Below are positions 51,948 to 61,287 of a DNA stretch of 64,000 nucleotides, piece by piece (the first letter of the stretch is position 1; each line of letters starts with the position of its first letter). The DNA comes from Sideroxydans sp. (GTDB lineage Bacteria > Pseudomonadota > Gammaproteobacteria > Burkholderiales > Gallionellaceae): the NCBI GenBank assembly GCA_024636935.1, contig JAGXGC010000007.1, positions 45,794 to 109,793 on the forward strand. Direction: 5' to 3'. Below the pieces are notes generated by a model, which saw nothing but the letters and a program-made list of their open reading frames with translations, was not told the DNA's origin and searched no databases. The translations under genes and the position numbers were made by a program.

Positions 51948-53552
51948 ATGCCTATAAAGTCATATCACTTTTTTCTACGTGTGCTGAATCGGATCATTCG
52001 CGGGCTGCTTAACCTGTCAAATTTGCAAGTAGGCGCGCTGTTGGTAACAACAGCAGTGCTTGTTTCGATGGTGCTCGTTTCAATCATAGACTTGTTATGG
52101 GACGGCCGGTTCAATGCCGAACTGCAATTCGCTGGGATCGTTGTTCCATTGATCGACGGAGTTCTAATCGTTGGATTGCTGTTGGCGTTGCTCGGCGAGT
52201 TGCGTGACGAGATGAACAAACTATTGGTTGCGCAGGAAACCATCAGCAATCTGGCGTCCTACGACCCGCTTACCGGACTGCCTAATCGTCGACTTCTTGT
52301 AGATCGTATTCACCAGGCATTCGCCTTCAGCGCGCGTAGCGGTCTGGAAGGTGCGCTACTGTTCATTGATTTGGATAATTTCAAGGACATCAACGACACC
52401 CTTGGGCATGACATCGGTGATCAACTGCTGCAACAGACCGCGAAACGCCTGAAATCATGCATGCGCGAGGGCGATACTGTGGCGCGCATAGGGGGTGATG
52501 AGTTCGTCGTGATTTTGGAGAGCTTGAGCAAGCAACCTATCGAAGCCGCAAAAAAAGTGAAGACTTTCGGTGAAAGGATCCTCGCCACGCTCAACCAGCC
52601 GTATCAGCTTGGCCCGCACGAGTATCAAAGCTCATCCAGTATCGGCGCTACGCTTTTCAGCAATCACCTGCAGTCGGGTGAGGAGCTGCTGAAACAAGCA
52701 GATATCGCCATGTATCAAGCCAAGAAATCAGGCCGCAATATGCTGAAATTCTTTAACCCGGAGATGCAGGACATTATCAATACCCGCTCAATTCTGATTG
52801 GCGAACTGCGCCATGCCCTTGAAAACAACCAATTCAAATTGTTCTATCAGATTCAGACTGACAGCTCACATAAACCATTCGGGGCAGAAGCGCTGATCAG
52901 ATGGGAGCATCCCGAGCATGGCTTGGTGCCACCTGACCAATTTATACCGCTGGCTGAAGAAACCGGACTTATCCTGCCTATCGGCCAATGGGTGCTGGAA
53001 ACTGCTTGCGCCCAACTCGAAACGTGGAAGCAAAGCGAACTTACTCACGAACTCATTCTTTCAGTAAATGTCAGTGCCAGGCAATTCCACCAGACAGATT
53101 TTGTCGCACAAGTGCAAGCTGCCGTTAGCCATCACGCCATCAACCCGGCTCTGCTCAAGCTGGAGCTTACTGAAAGCATGTTGCTGGAGGAAATAGAAGA
53201 AACCATCGCTCGGATGAGCGCTTTGAGAAAAATTGGAGTTCAAATTTCATTGGACGACTTTGGCACCGGCTATTCATCACTGCAATACCTCAAACGGCTG
53301 CCGCTCAACCAGCTAAAGATCGATCAATCGTTCGTGCGCGACGTTGCCATTGACGAAAACGATAAGGCGATTGTGGGGACCATCATTGCCATGGCGCACG
53401 GCCTGAACTTGGATGTCATTGCAGAGGGCGTAGAAACGGAAGAGCAACGACAACTTCTCTTCATGAATGGCTGCAAGCACTACCAAGGGTATTTATTTGG
53501 CAAACCAGTGCCGATAGAACAGTTTGAGATCTTGTTGCAGCACCCGAAGTGA
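51948..53552 (+). CDS. Membrane GGDEF-EAL cyclic-di-GMP protein
   Basis: ARIGGDEFVVILE; EALIRWEHPEHG (EAL), DDFGTGYSSLQYLKRLPLNQLKIDQSFVRD. Confidence 0.94.
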   Translation: MPIKSYHFFLRVLNRIIRGLLNLSNLQVGALLVTTAVLVSMVLVSIIDLLWDGRFNAELQFAGIVVPLIDGVLIVGLLLALLGELRDEMNKLLVAQETISNLASYDPLTGLPNRRLLVDRIHQAFAFSARSGLEGALLFIDLDNFKDINDTLGHDIGDQLLQQTAKRLKSCMREGDTVARIGGDEFVVILESLSKQPIEAAKKVKTFGERILATLNQPYQLGPHEYQSSSSIGATLFSNHLQSGEELLKQADIAMYQAKKSGRNMLKFFNPEMQDIINTRSILIGELRHALENNQFKLFYQIQTDSSHKPFGAEALIRWEHPEHGLVPPDQFIPLAEETGLILPIGQWVLETACAQLETWKQSELTHELILSVNVSARQFHQTDFVAQVQAAVSHHAINPALLKLELTESMLLEEIEETIARMSALRKIGVQISLDDFGTGYSSLQYLKRLPLNQLKIDQSFVRDVAIDENDKAIVGTIIAMAHGLNLDVIAEGVETEEQRQLLFMNGCKHYQGYLFGKPVPIEQFEILLQHPK

Positions 53553-53989
53553 ATGAGCCCCCTCAAGTCCTTCAAGATGTCGGCTGCGATGCGATATGGA
53601 GCTGCATCACATAGTGTAGAGCAACGACCGGTTTGTATTGCCGACGACGGTCCGGCTGAGTACACCGGAAGCGATCAGGGTATTCATCAATCTTGTGCGT
53701 TTCATCTCGTACTCCTTTTTATCAAGCCAGCAAGCAGCAGGCCGCGATGCTGGGTGCGGTCAACACCATCGCCCCCAGCATCATCTTTTCGTGCACGCAC
53801 ATACCGGGCGTGGCCTCGTAACTGCAATTCATCTTGAACCTTTCAACCTCCTGTATCGAATTGGGGAAGACGTTTGTGATGGTGACGTGCGTTGGTCGCA
53901 CGTGTGGCAGCTCAGGGAGCAGGTCAGGGCAATAACGACGGAAGGCCCCCGCCACAATCTGTAGTCGGTGCAGCAAGGGCGCGCGGGTG

Positions 53990-54295
53990 CTATACGGGGC
54001 TTCGACGGAAGAAGGTGTCGCCCGGCGTGGCCGTGGTGACTTCTGTGATCGAGTCGAATGGCAGGCCAACGCGCTCGTGTGCGCGCCGCACCGCCTCGGC
54101 ATCGGTCGCCATGGTCAGGCAAAAGGCGCGGCCATCCTCATAACTCACGTGCAGACGGATGGGCACTACGCACTCGTCGTAGCAGGCCTGTTCGTATAGC
54201 GCGTAGAACTTCTCGAAATCCTCCATCGAAAGTTGCTCGGGAAAGGTCTGGTGCGCGCGGTCGTGCGTGTCCAGAAAAAAACGCATCGGTTTCAT
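53990..54295 (-). CDS. DUF4242-like small protein
   Basis: MKPMRFFLDTHDRAHQTFPEQLSMEDFEKFYALYEQACYDECVV. Confidence 0.65.
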   Translation of the reverse strand: MKPMRFFLDTHDRAHQTFPEQLSMEDFEKFYALYEQACYDECVVPIRLHVSYEDGRAFCLTMATDAEAVRRAHERVGLPFDSITEVTTATPGDTFFRRSPV

Positions 54296-54488
54296 GTTGC
54301 TCTCCTGTAGGTGTCGCTACGAAGGTGTAGCGGGGCGCAATGTATCGGGCGGATGCGCCGCGTTCTGTAGCAATAGTTACGCGGCGACACGGATTCTTTG
54401 TCCGGTGGTCTTGTGTAGCATTTGATACAGAGTGCGCGTTTGATTGCAGTTAGCCTCGGCCCGGATCTTTATGTGAAAGGAGCGCGAG

Positions 54489-55826
54489 ATGGGGCAGGCT
54501 GGATTGATCGGGTTCATGCAGGTCAGCATCGTCATGCTGGTGATCGGCTTTGCGGTGCTGTTGCTGATGGTGCAGTTCGAGCTGGGGCCGCTGGGCGGGA
54601 TGTCCACCGGAAAGAAATGGCTGCTGTCGCTGATACTGGGTTCCGGCATGGTGGCGTTCTCGATCAAGCTGTTTGTCATCGCCATGCTGGTGAATTTCCC
54701 CGAGCATACGATCAGGGCGCAACTGGCCGCGCAGTCGGTGCGGCCGGCAGTCTTGCGACAACCCGCGCAAGCAGCCCGCAGTGTTCAGCCGCCGAGCGTG
54801 CGCAAGGGCTACGTCTGGCGCGCCTTGCCCGATGTCGCACCTTCTCCGGCGTGGAACCCGACCACACCGGAAAAGGTCGTGCTGGGCGAACGTCTGTTCC
54901 ATGACAAGGCGCTGTCAATCGACCGCACAATCTCGTGCAGTTCCTGTCACGAGGTGCGGCGCGGCGCGGGCATGGATGGTCGTCGCGCCTCGCTGGGGGT
55001 GGGCGGGCAGCTCGGCGCACGCAACGCGCCGACGGTGTGGAATGCCGCTTTCCAGTCCGTGCTGTTCTGGGACGGTCGCGCCCCATCGCTGGAAGAGCAG
55101 GCGAAAGGTCCGCCGCTGAATCCGAAGGAGATGGGCATGCCGTCGCTGGAGGCCGTGGCGCAGCGCGTGCGCGAAGGCGATGGCTATCGGGAAATGTTCG
55201 ATGCGGCCTTCGGTGCCGCGCAGCCGATCACCATCGACCGCATCGTCGCCGCCATCGCCGCCTACGAGCGCACGCTGATCACGCCGGACGCGGCCTACGA
55301 CCGTTTCGTGCGTGGAGACGAGTCGGCATTGAGCGCGGCGCAACTGCGCGGGATGGAGTTGTTCCAGTCGGTTGGCTGCATCCAGTGCCACTCCGGTCCC
55401 AATTTCAGCGGGGCCAGCGTGTTCGATCCGTCGCCTTCGCCGCAACGCCTGTTTCCGGTGTTCGCCGCGCAGAAATATGTAGATCGTTACAGTCTGACCA
55501 GCGATGTCGGCGCCAATGTCCCCGGCAACAAACAGGGCGTCTGGCGCATTCCGTCGCTCAGGAACGTCGCGTTGACTGCGCCATATTTCCACAACGGCAG
55601 TGTTGACAGTCTGCGGGAGGCGGTGCGTATCATGGCGACCGTGCAGCGCGGCAGGGAGATCGGCAACGATGCTAACGGCAACAGACGCATCTTGTGGTCG
55701 AAGCAGGACAGGACGATCTCGCGCGTCGGCGCTGCTCCGTTGAGCGAGAGCGACGTGGACGACATTGTCGAGTTCCTGAAGTCCCTGAGCAGCGAATCGC
55801 TCGCATTGCGCAACAGGGGGTCGTGA
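54489..55826 (+). CDS. Di-heme cytochrome c peroxidase family protein with N-terminal membrane helices
   Basis: Two CxxCH (CSSCH, CIQCH), RNAPTVWNAAFQSVLFWDGRAPSLEEQA; two hydrophobic N-terminal segments. Confidence 0.88.
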   Translation: MGQAGLIGFMQVSIVMLVIGFAVLLLMVQFELGPLGGMSTGKKWLLSLILGSGMVAFSIKLFVIAMLVNFPEHTIRAQLAAQSVRPAVLRQPAQAARSVQPPSVRKGYVWRALPDVAPSPAWNPTTPEKVVLGERLFHDKALSIDRTISCSSCHEVRRGAGMDGRRASLGVGGQLGARNAPTVWNAAFQSVLFWDGRAPSLEEQAKGPPLNPKEMGMPSLEAVAQRVREGDGYREMFDAAFGAAQPITIDRIVAAIAAYERTLITPDAAYDRFVRGDESALSAAQLRGMELFQSVGCIQCHSGPNFSGASVFDPSPSPQRLFPVFAAQKYVDRYSLTSDVGANVPGNKQGVWRIPSLRNVALTAPYFHNGSVDSLREAVRIMATVQRGREIGNDANGNRRILWSKQDRTISRVGAAPLSESDVDDIVEFLKSLSSESLALRNRGS

Positions 55827-55857
55827 GTATCCGGTCGATTCATCCAGGGAGTAAGCA

Positions 55858-56172
55858 GTGGATGCATGCAAAGTCATATTTGACTCGTTAGAGTGGCAAG
55901 AGGCCATGCCCGGCGCTCGCTTCAAGGTATTCGGCGATGGCCGCAAGCAGATGCGCTTGCTCGAATTTACCTCCGCATTTGTTGAGCCGCACTGGTGCGA
56001 AAAGGGGCACGTTGGTTTTGTGCTGACAGGCGAACTGGAAATCGACTTCGACGGCCGAATCGTCAGGTACGGCGAAGGCGACGGGATATTCATTCCGATG
56101 GGGACATCCGCCAGACACAAGGCGCGTTCGCTTACGCCAAGTGTTCGTCTCTTTCTGGTGGAAGAAGCGTGA
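55858..56172 (+). CDS. Small cupin-fold protein
   Basis: EPHWCEKGHVGFVLTGELEIDFDGRIVRYGEGDGIFIPMG. Confidence 0.82.
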   Translation: MDACKVIFDSLEWQEAMPGARFKVFGDGRKQMRLLEFTSAFVEPHWCEKGHVGFVLTGELEIDFDGRIVRYGEGDGIFIPMGTSARHKARSLTPSVRLFLVEEA

Positions 56173-56222
56173 ATAGTTCGGTACGACACTGTGCCGTAGC
56201 CAGGTTGAACAAGGAGCCATAG

Positions 56223-56681
56223 ATGGAATCGCAATTCGTTGCCGAGGTTCGCCAGTCTGCCGAGGAGTCCTTTGCCTCGGGCCTGTATTGCGCGGAGAGC
56301 GTTGTGCTCGCGCTGGCCAAGGCGCAGGGCGTCGAGTCCGACCTGTTACCCAGGGTCGCCACCGCATTTTGCAGCGGCATGGCGCGCACCTGCGGAACCT
56401 GCGGCGCGCTCACCGGTGCAGTCATGGGCGTCAGTCTCGCCCTTGGGCGTTCCGAATCCAGTCAGCCCGTGCAGCCGGCATACACGGCGACCGAACGCCT
56501 CATCCGGGAGTTCGAACAGGAGTTCGGTGCGCGCGACTGTCATGCGCTGCTGGGCTGCGATCTCGGTACCCCGGAAGGCCAGGCCGCATTTCGCGAAAAC
56601 CGGCTGGGCGAGCGCTGCGCCAGGTACACGGGCACGGCCGCAGAGATTGCGGCCCGCCTCATCGCCGAGTCAGGTCGCTAA
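56223..56681 (+). CDS. C_GCAxxG_C_C family protein
   Basis: FASGLYCAESVVLALAKAQG ... CSGMARTCGTCGALTGAVMGVSLALGR ... CHALLGCDL. Confidence 0.8.
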   Translation: MESQFVAEVRQSAEESFASGLYCAESVVLALAKAQGVESDLLPRVATAFCSGMARTCGTCGALTGAVMGVSLALGRSESSQPVQPAYTATERLIREFEQEFGARDCHALLGCDLGTPEGQAAFRENRLGERCARYTGTAAEIAARLIAESGR

Positions 56682-56729
56682 GGAAATGGGCGAAGTGGCG
56701 CTTTCCGGTTTCATGTCAGGCGGCTGGCG

Positions 56730-57407
56730 ATGAGCGGCGCAAAGTCCATGAACGAACTGCGGACGCTGGGCGTCTTTCGCGAACTGTCCGCCACTGGTCA
56801 GCAGATGCTCGAATGCGGCATGCAGCTCAACCGCTTCGACGAGCTGAAGACCATCATCAACAAGGGCAACAGCGTGGCTGGTGCCTATGTCGTGGTGCGC
56901 GGCCGGCTGCGCGTCTACTCGATCTCACCGGGCGGCAACGAGGCCACGTTGTACTTCATCAATCCGGGCGAGGTCTGCATCCTCGCGCTGAACTGCATCT
57001 TCAACAACCTGCAATACCCGGCCTGGGTGCAGGCCGAGCCGGACACCTGCGTCGGCGTGATTCCATCGCTGACTTACCGCACGCTGTTCCAGACCGAACC
57101 CTCCATCCAGAACCTCACCGTGCATGCGCTCTCGGTGCTGGTATTCAGGCTGATGGAAGAGCTGGAAGAAGTGCATGCGCTCAACCTGAACGAGCGTCTG
57201 GCCAAGTTCATCCTGATGCGCTCGGAAGCCGACGGCCAGTTGCGCATGACGCAAAGCGAACTGGCCGCGCACCTTGGCACCACGCGCGAAGTGGTCGCCA
57301 AGCTGCTGCGCCGGATGGTGGCCGACAGGCTGATCCAGACCGGGCGCGGCACGATCCGGGTCGCACGGCGTGAGGTGTTGGCGCGCTTGCTGGATGCGGC
57401 GGGATGA
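56730..57407 (+). CDS. Crp/Fnr family transcriptional regulator
   Basis: cNMP-binding-like domain and MTQSELAAHLGTTREVVAKLLRRMVADRLIQTGRGTIRV HTH. Confidence 0.9.
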   Translation: MSGAKSMNELRTLGVFRELSATGQQMLECGMQLNRFDELKTIINKGNSVAGAYVVVRGRLRVYSISPGGNEATLYFINPGEVCILALNCIFNNLQYPAWVQAEPDTCVGVIPSLTYRTLFQTEPSIQNLTVHALSVLVFRLMEELEEVHALNLNERLAKFILMRSEADGQLRMTQSELAAHLGTTREVVAKLLRRMVADRLIQTGRGTIRVARREVLARLLDAAG

Positions 57408-57484
57408 TCGGCTCTGCCGGGTCGTCATGCGTAAAGTTTCCGCATTCCGGCCGACCAACGCACACTATCCACAAGGAGACGACC

Positions 57485-57715
57485 ATGAATACGATACCCA
57501 AACTGATGTTGCTGCTGACCCTGCTGTGCCCGCTGTTCGCCCACGCCGTTGGCGAGCCTTACGCGCAAAACAAACTGGATGCGCTGAGCCAGACCAGCAA
57601 ACCGATGCTGGTGTTCACCATGCTGGGTTCTAGCATGGCGGTCAATCGGGAACGTGCCCAAAACGGTGTGCCCCTTACTTATACGGTTGGGGCGGAAATA
57701 AAGGAAAGAGCATGA
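57485..57715 (+). pseudogene. Truncated secreted (possibly thioredoxin-like) protein, 3' end replaced by attC-like sequence
   Basis: MNTIPKLMLLLTLLCPLFAHAVGEPYAQNKLDALSQTSKPMLVF then low-similarity tail overlapping an attC-like site. Confidence 0.4.
57626..57693 (+). other. attC-like integron recombination site (degenerate)
   Basis: TCAATCGGGAACGTGCCCAAAACGGTGTGCCCC...ACGGTTGGGGC, similar to the 58720-58783 site; R' GTTGGGG. Confidence 0.35.
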
Positions 57716-58032
57716 AATACTTCTATGGTGCCTTATGCATTTTAGGTGCGTTGCTACCCTACGGGATGCTTGTTTCGTGGGTTATAGAGAACGGGATCAA
57801 CATCAGTCTCTTGATAGCAGAAGCCACGTCAACGCGCATAGGCGCATTTGCTTGGCTAGATGTGCTCGTTTCAGGGGTGGTTTTGATAGCGTTTATTCTG
57901 GCGGAAGGAACGTGAATAAGGATGAAAAAGCTTTGGTTGCCGATCTTGGGAACCTGCGCTATTGGAGTGTCATTTGGGTTGCCGCTCTTTTTGCTACAGC
58001 GGGAGCTGCACCTTGAGCGAAATAAGCCCTGA
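57712..58032 (+). pseudogene. DUF2834-like membrane protein gene split by an in-frame TGA
   Basis: MKYFYGALCILGALLPYGMLVSWVIENG...VLIAFILAEGT [TGA] IRMKKLWLPILGTCAIGVSFGLPLFLLQRELHLERNKP, both halves in the same frame. Confidence 0.65.
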
Positions 58033-58168
58033 CACGGCGCTCCATTCGCGCAAATGAACTTAGTCGCTTGGCGTTATCACATGGCAGTTGTGATCTGTTG
58101 CATAAATAAAAATTTCAATCGGTGTTGGCACGGTGTTTGGTAATTAAGTCGGGTTTATCATTAATTTT

Positions 58169-58666
58169 ATGGAGCTAATAATGACTATTAACGGCATTGG
58201 GAATAATTTTCGTTTTCCACAAAACACAGCGGCAAAAAACACACTTGTAGGCGGCAATGAATTGCCACCTACAACAAGCACTGTTAATGCTGCATCGCCT
58301 CAATTCAATTTCAAGATTACCGATATCTCGGCCAACACGCTTGCTAGTGTTGGCAACGAGTTATATTCGAAAGGTCAGATTAACGCTGAGACACATCTGA
58401 TGATGACGCTTCCCAGATTAGGGAGCGCAGCGATGCACCTAGGTGGACTTCCATCCGATACTCGCGTTTTAGGTGGACATATAGAAGACCCAACGAAAAA
58501 TATCGATATGCTTCAGTACGCTAAAGACAAACTCAACTACATTGAAATGGTGAATGAGAAATATCCTCTTCAAAAGGTCGACACCAAGCCTTGGGAGCAA
58601 TTTATTAGCACGCTAGAGCAACTTGATGGGAAAGAAATCTCGCATGGGATTGATTTAACGGCGTGA
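58169..58666 (+). CDS. Hypothetical protein (putative cassette gene)
   Basis: 165 aa, likely start MTINGIG at 58181; followed by attC-like site. Confidence 0.5.
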   Translation: MELIMTINGIGNNFRFPQNTAAKNTLVGGNELPPTTSTVNAASPQFNFKITDISANTLASVGNELYSKGQINAETHLMMTLPRLGSAAMHLGGLPSDTRVLGGHIEDPTKNIDMLQYAKDKLNYIEMVNEKYPLQKVDTKPWEQFISTLEQLDGKEISHGIDLTA

Positions 58667-58719
58667 CCCCTTGTCCGGTTCTTGCAAGACAATCCGCCAG
58701 TTTGACGAATGCTGTTTGT

Positions 58720-58783
58720 GTCCAACACCGCATTCGAGCGGGACGTGCCCAAGGCGGCGCGCCCCTCAATTTGAACGCTGGGC
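58720..58783 (+). other. attC-like integron recombination site
   Basis: GTCCAACACCGCATTCGAGCGGGACGTGCCCAAGGCGGCGCGCCCCTCAATTTGAACGCTGGGC: R'' GTCCAAC (RYYYAAC), R' GCTGGGC (one mismatch to GTTRRRY). Confidence 0.6.
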
Positions 58784-58797
58784 ACAGGGGAATAGTG

Positions 58798-59370
58798 ATG
58801 CTAAGAAAGGCTTTGTTATCGGTTGCGCTATTTTCTGTTGCGGCATTTGCAAATGCATCTGAATGTACTCTCAATCTCAACGCTCAAGCGCCGATTACAG
58901 TTGTCGGCTCATTCAGCAATATGCGATATACCGAGGAACATGCCTATGGTTACATTGTTAATTTGTGGCGTTCAGAAGATTGTCTTTTTGGTCTATTTCT
59001 TTCATCCTACGGCATCTCTGGAGATACCCCGACAGGCCTAATTGAAAACTTAAAGTACGATGAAAAGACTGGCGCTATTTCATTTAATGCTCGCCTCACT
59101 ATGGGTAAAGTCGCACCCGATCCAGTTAAAGAAGTATATGAGCCTGCAACGGATACGTACGGTTTCACTGGTGTTATGAAAAAGAAATCATTGCGTGGCG
59201 CTGTGTTGCACGAGTTAAGGAATTTCCCAGCCGCCAAACCGCTTACACCTGAAAACGTGGTTCTGAAGTTATCGCAAGAAGAATCAAGCGGACTACAGTA
59301 TTTGGAAACATACTCGCAGTGGGAGTTTGAAGCGAAAGAAATACTTAAGCGTAGGGGCCACAAATGGTAG
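58798..59370 (+). CDS. Secreted hypothetical protein (putative cassette gene)
   Basis: Signal peptide MLRKALLSVALFSVAAFANASEC; the longer 58663 start would read through the attC-like site. Confidence 0.6.
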   Translation: MLRKALLSVALFSVAAFANASECTLNLNAQAPITVVGSFSNMRYTEEHAYGYIVNLWRSEDCLFGLFLSSYGISGDTPTGLIENLKYDEKTGAISFNARLTMGKVAPDPVKEVYEPATDTYGFTGVMKKKSLRGAVLHELRNFPAAKPLTPENVVLKLSQEESSGLQYLETYSQWEFEAKEILKRRGHKW

Positions 59371-59383
59371 CTTTCATATCCAT

Positions 59384-59446
59384 GCCAAACCCCGCATTCA
59401 AGAGGGACTCGTCCAGAGGCGGGCGAGTCCATTTTTCACGTTGGGC
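59384..59446 (+). other. attC-like integron recombination site
   Basis: GCCAAACCCCGCATTCAAGAGGGACTCGTCCAGAGGCGGGCGAGTCCATTTTTCACGTTGGGC: R' GTTGGGC, GGACTCG/CGAGTCC stem. Confidence 0.65.
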
Positions 59447-59462
59447 AACAAAAGGAGCGTAA

Positions 59463-59777
59463 ATGGTTTCAGCCGCGCAAACACCACAACCGCCGTACTT
59501 CGCCGTCATCTTTACATCCGTCCGCACCGACGGTGACAACGACTACGGTGAAACGGCGAGGCAAATGTTGGAGCTTGCCGCCGAACAACCGGGCTTTCTT
59601 GGCTTCGAGAGTGCAAGACAAGAAATCGGAATCTCCGTTTCATATTGGGCGAGCCAGGAAGCAATAACGGCCTGGAAGGAAAACATCATTCATCGCCACG
59701 CTCAGAGCCGGGCAAAGGACTGGTATCGGACATTTCGTGTCCGGGTCTGCCGTGTCGAGCGCGAGTATGGTTTCTGA
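59463..59777 (+). CDS. Antibiotic biosynthesis monooxygenase (ABM)-like protein (putative cassette gene)
   Basis: YFAVIFTSVRTDGDNDYGETARQMLELAAEQPGFLGFESARQEIGISVSYWASQEAITAWK. Confidence 0.82.
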   Translation: MVSAAQTPQPPYFAVIFTSVRTDGDNDYGETARQMLELAAEQPGFLGFESARQEIGISVSYWASQEAITAWKENIIHRHAQSRAKDWYRTFRVRVCRVEREYGF

Positions 59778-59828
59778 CAGTGGCGCGTCTCTCAAATTTA
59801 CGTCAGGCGTCAAATTTATGGAGTCCGA

Positions 59829-60569
59829 ATGAAACTCAGCGATAACACGGTTCTTGTAACCGGTGGCGGGTCGGGTATCGGTCTTGCGCTAGCAAGGGCA
59901 TTTGCCCTGCATGGCAGCGCAGTCATTGTGTGTGGACGTGATTCAAACAAGTTGATGGCGGCACAGAAAGAGAATCCCGCCATTGTTGCGTTTTCCTGCG
60001 ATATCGCAGACGACAAAGAGCAGCAACGGCTTGTCGAGCATATTACGCAGCAATACCCGAACCTGAATGTGCTGATAAACAACGCCGGGATTCAACACAA
60101 TTATGATTTCTCGGATTCCGATGACCATACGCGCCGTATCGATGAGGAGGTTTCCATAAACTTAGTGGCCCATCTGAAACTAATTGATCGGTTCTTACCG
60201 TTACTCACAAAACGACCCAGCGCGGCGATTGTGAACGTTACATCTGCCTTGGCCTTGGTTCCAAAGCAAAGTGCCCCCGTTTACTGCGCAACAAAGGCCG
60301 CTATGCACAATTTCACGAAGGCCTTGCGGTACCAGCTCGAAGATACATCGGTAAAGGTCTTCGAGATTATTCCCGCCTTGGTGGACACGGAAATGACCAA
60401 GGGCAGGGGTAAGGGTAAGGGCAAGATCACCCCCGAAGCATTGACGGCTGAGGCCTTACGAGGGATCGCATCTGATAGGTACGAAATACGGATTGGAAAA
60501 ACCAAGGTGCTGTTTGCGTTGAACAGATTCCTGCCGGCAGTAGCAGAAAGAATTATTCGGAATGGATAA
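59829..60569 (+). CDS. SDR family oxidoreductase (DltE-like)
   Basis: VLVTGGGSGIGLALARAFALHGSAVIVCGRD; NNAGIQ; YCATKAA. Confidence 0.88.
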   Translation: MKLSDNTVLVTGGGSGIGLALARAFALHGSAVIVCGRDSNKLMAAQKENPAIVAFSCDIADDKEQQRLVEHITQQYPNLNVLINNAGIQHNYDFSDSDDHTRRIDEEVSINLVAHLKLIDRFLPLLTKRPSAAIVNVTSALALVPKQSAPVYCATKAAMHNFTKALRYQLEDTSVKVFEIIPALVDTEMTKGRGKGKGKITPEALTAEALRGIASDRYEIRIGKTKVLFALNRFLPAVAERIIRNG

Positions 60570-61131
60570 TATGCCCAATAACGCCATCAACTCGAACGAA
60601 TGGGGACATGCCATGATTATTCAAGCCCCTTCATCAGCCAATTCCTCAGCTAGCGCAATTTCACAATCGCTAACGTCCCGGCAAACCTCATCCTCCCCGT
60701 CGGCAAATTCTGCCGACACCGTCACTATTTCACAGGCTGCGCGCCAAGCGCTTTCGTCCTCTGAGAGCAGCGGCCCCCATACTGCCGCATATCCGCTCGA
60801 ATACTATTCGGTACCGAAATGGCAAGCCGATCTAATGCCAGTGGTGCTGTCCGGAAGACTCGGCGGGGTAGAAGGTGTGTATGAGAGAGGCGGAAGCCTC
60901 GTAGGAGGAGAATATGACTCTGAACTCGCTGAGTACGGCAAACTTTTTGATAGCCATCTCAAGGCGATATTGCAGGACAAAAACATCGCCACAACGCCCG
61001 AATTTCATCAGGCAATGATCGTGGACAAAGAAAGTAGTGAGAATATCCGCCTCCTGATGAAAGAAAGCATTGCCGGTGACAATCGGATGACCGAGCTAAT
61101 GAAGGCACTGGGGATTTCTCTCTCCGACTGA
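60562..61131 (+). CDS. Hypothetical protein with Ser-rich N-terminus (putative cassette gene)
   Basis: SADTVTISQAARQALSSSESSGP; overlaps SDR gene; attC-like site follows. Confidence 0.5.
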   Translation: MDNMPNNAINSNEWGHAMIIQAPSSANSSASAISQSLTSRQTSSSPSANSADTVTISQAARQALSSSESSGPHTAAYPLEYYSVPKWQADLMPVVLSGRLGGVEGVYERGGSLVGGEYDSELAEYGKLFDSHLKAILQDKNIATTPEFHQAMIVDKESSENIRLLMKESIAGDNRMTELMKALGISLSD

Positions 61132-61196
61132 TCTGGCCATATTTCTCACAAGGAATAAACGATCAAGCTATATGTCTTGTAAATCTGCGAGGCTCA

Positions 61197-61260
61197 CCCC
61201 CTCATTCCACCGGACCTGCGCGAAAAGCCGCGCAGGCCGGTGAATTCGAACGTTGAGGGG
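61197..61260 (+). other. attC-like integron recombination site
   Basis: CCCCCTCATTCCACCGGACCTGCGCGAAAAGCCGCGCAGGCCGGTGAATTCGAACGTTGAGGGG: strong hairpin, CCCCTCA / TTGAGGGG ends. Confidence 0.55.
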
Positions 61261-61287
61261 CTTTAGCTCACCCGCTGCAACTTTCTT

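Noticed and set aside
53600-53850. Two minus-strand 32-36 aa peptides with possible RBS (MKRTRLMNTLIASG..., MNCSYEATPGMCVHEK...)
   Set aside because: Too short and without supporting context to call as genes
54915-56234. 439-aa antisense ORF across the peroxidase and cupin genes
   Set aside because: Spans two clear + strand genes; typical high-GC codon-bias artefact
58033-58080. attC site ending GCGTTATC after the DUF2834-like gene
   Set aside because: Only a partial R'-like end is visible; no clear central hairpin
58663-58797. N-terminal extension of the secreted cassette protein
   Set aside because: Reads through the attC-like hairpin; signal peptide supports a start at 58798
59778-59828. 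attC site between the ABM and SDR genes
   Set aside because: No convincing R''/R' pair or stem could be read there
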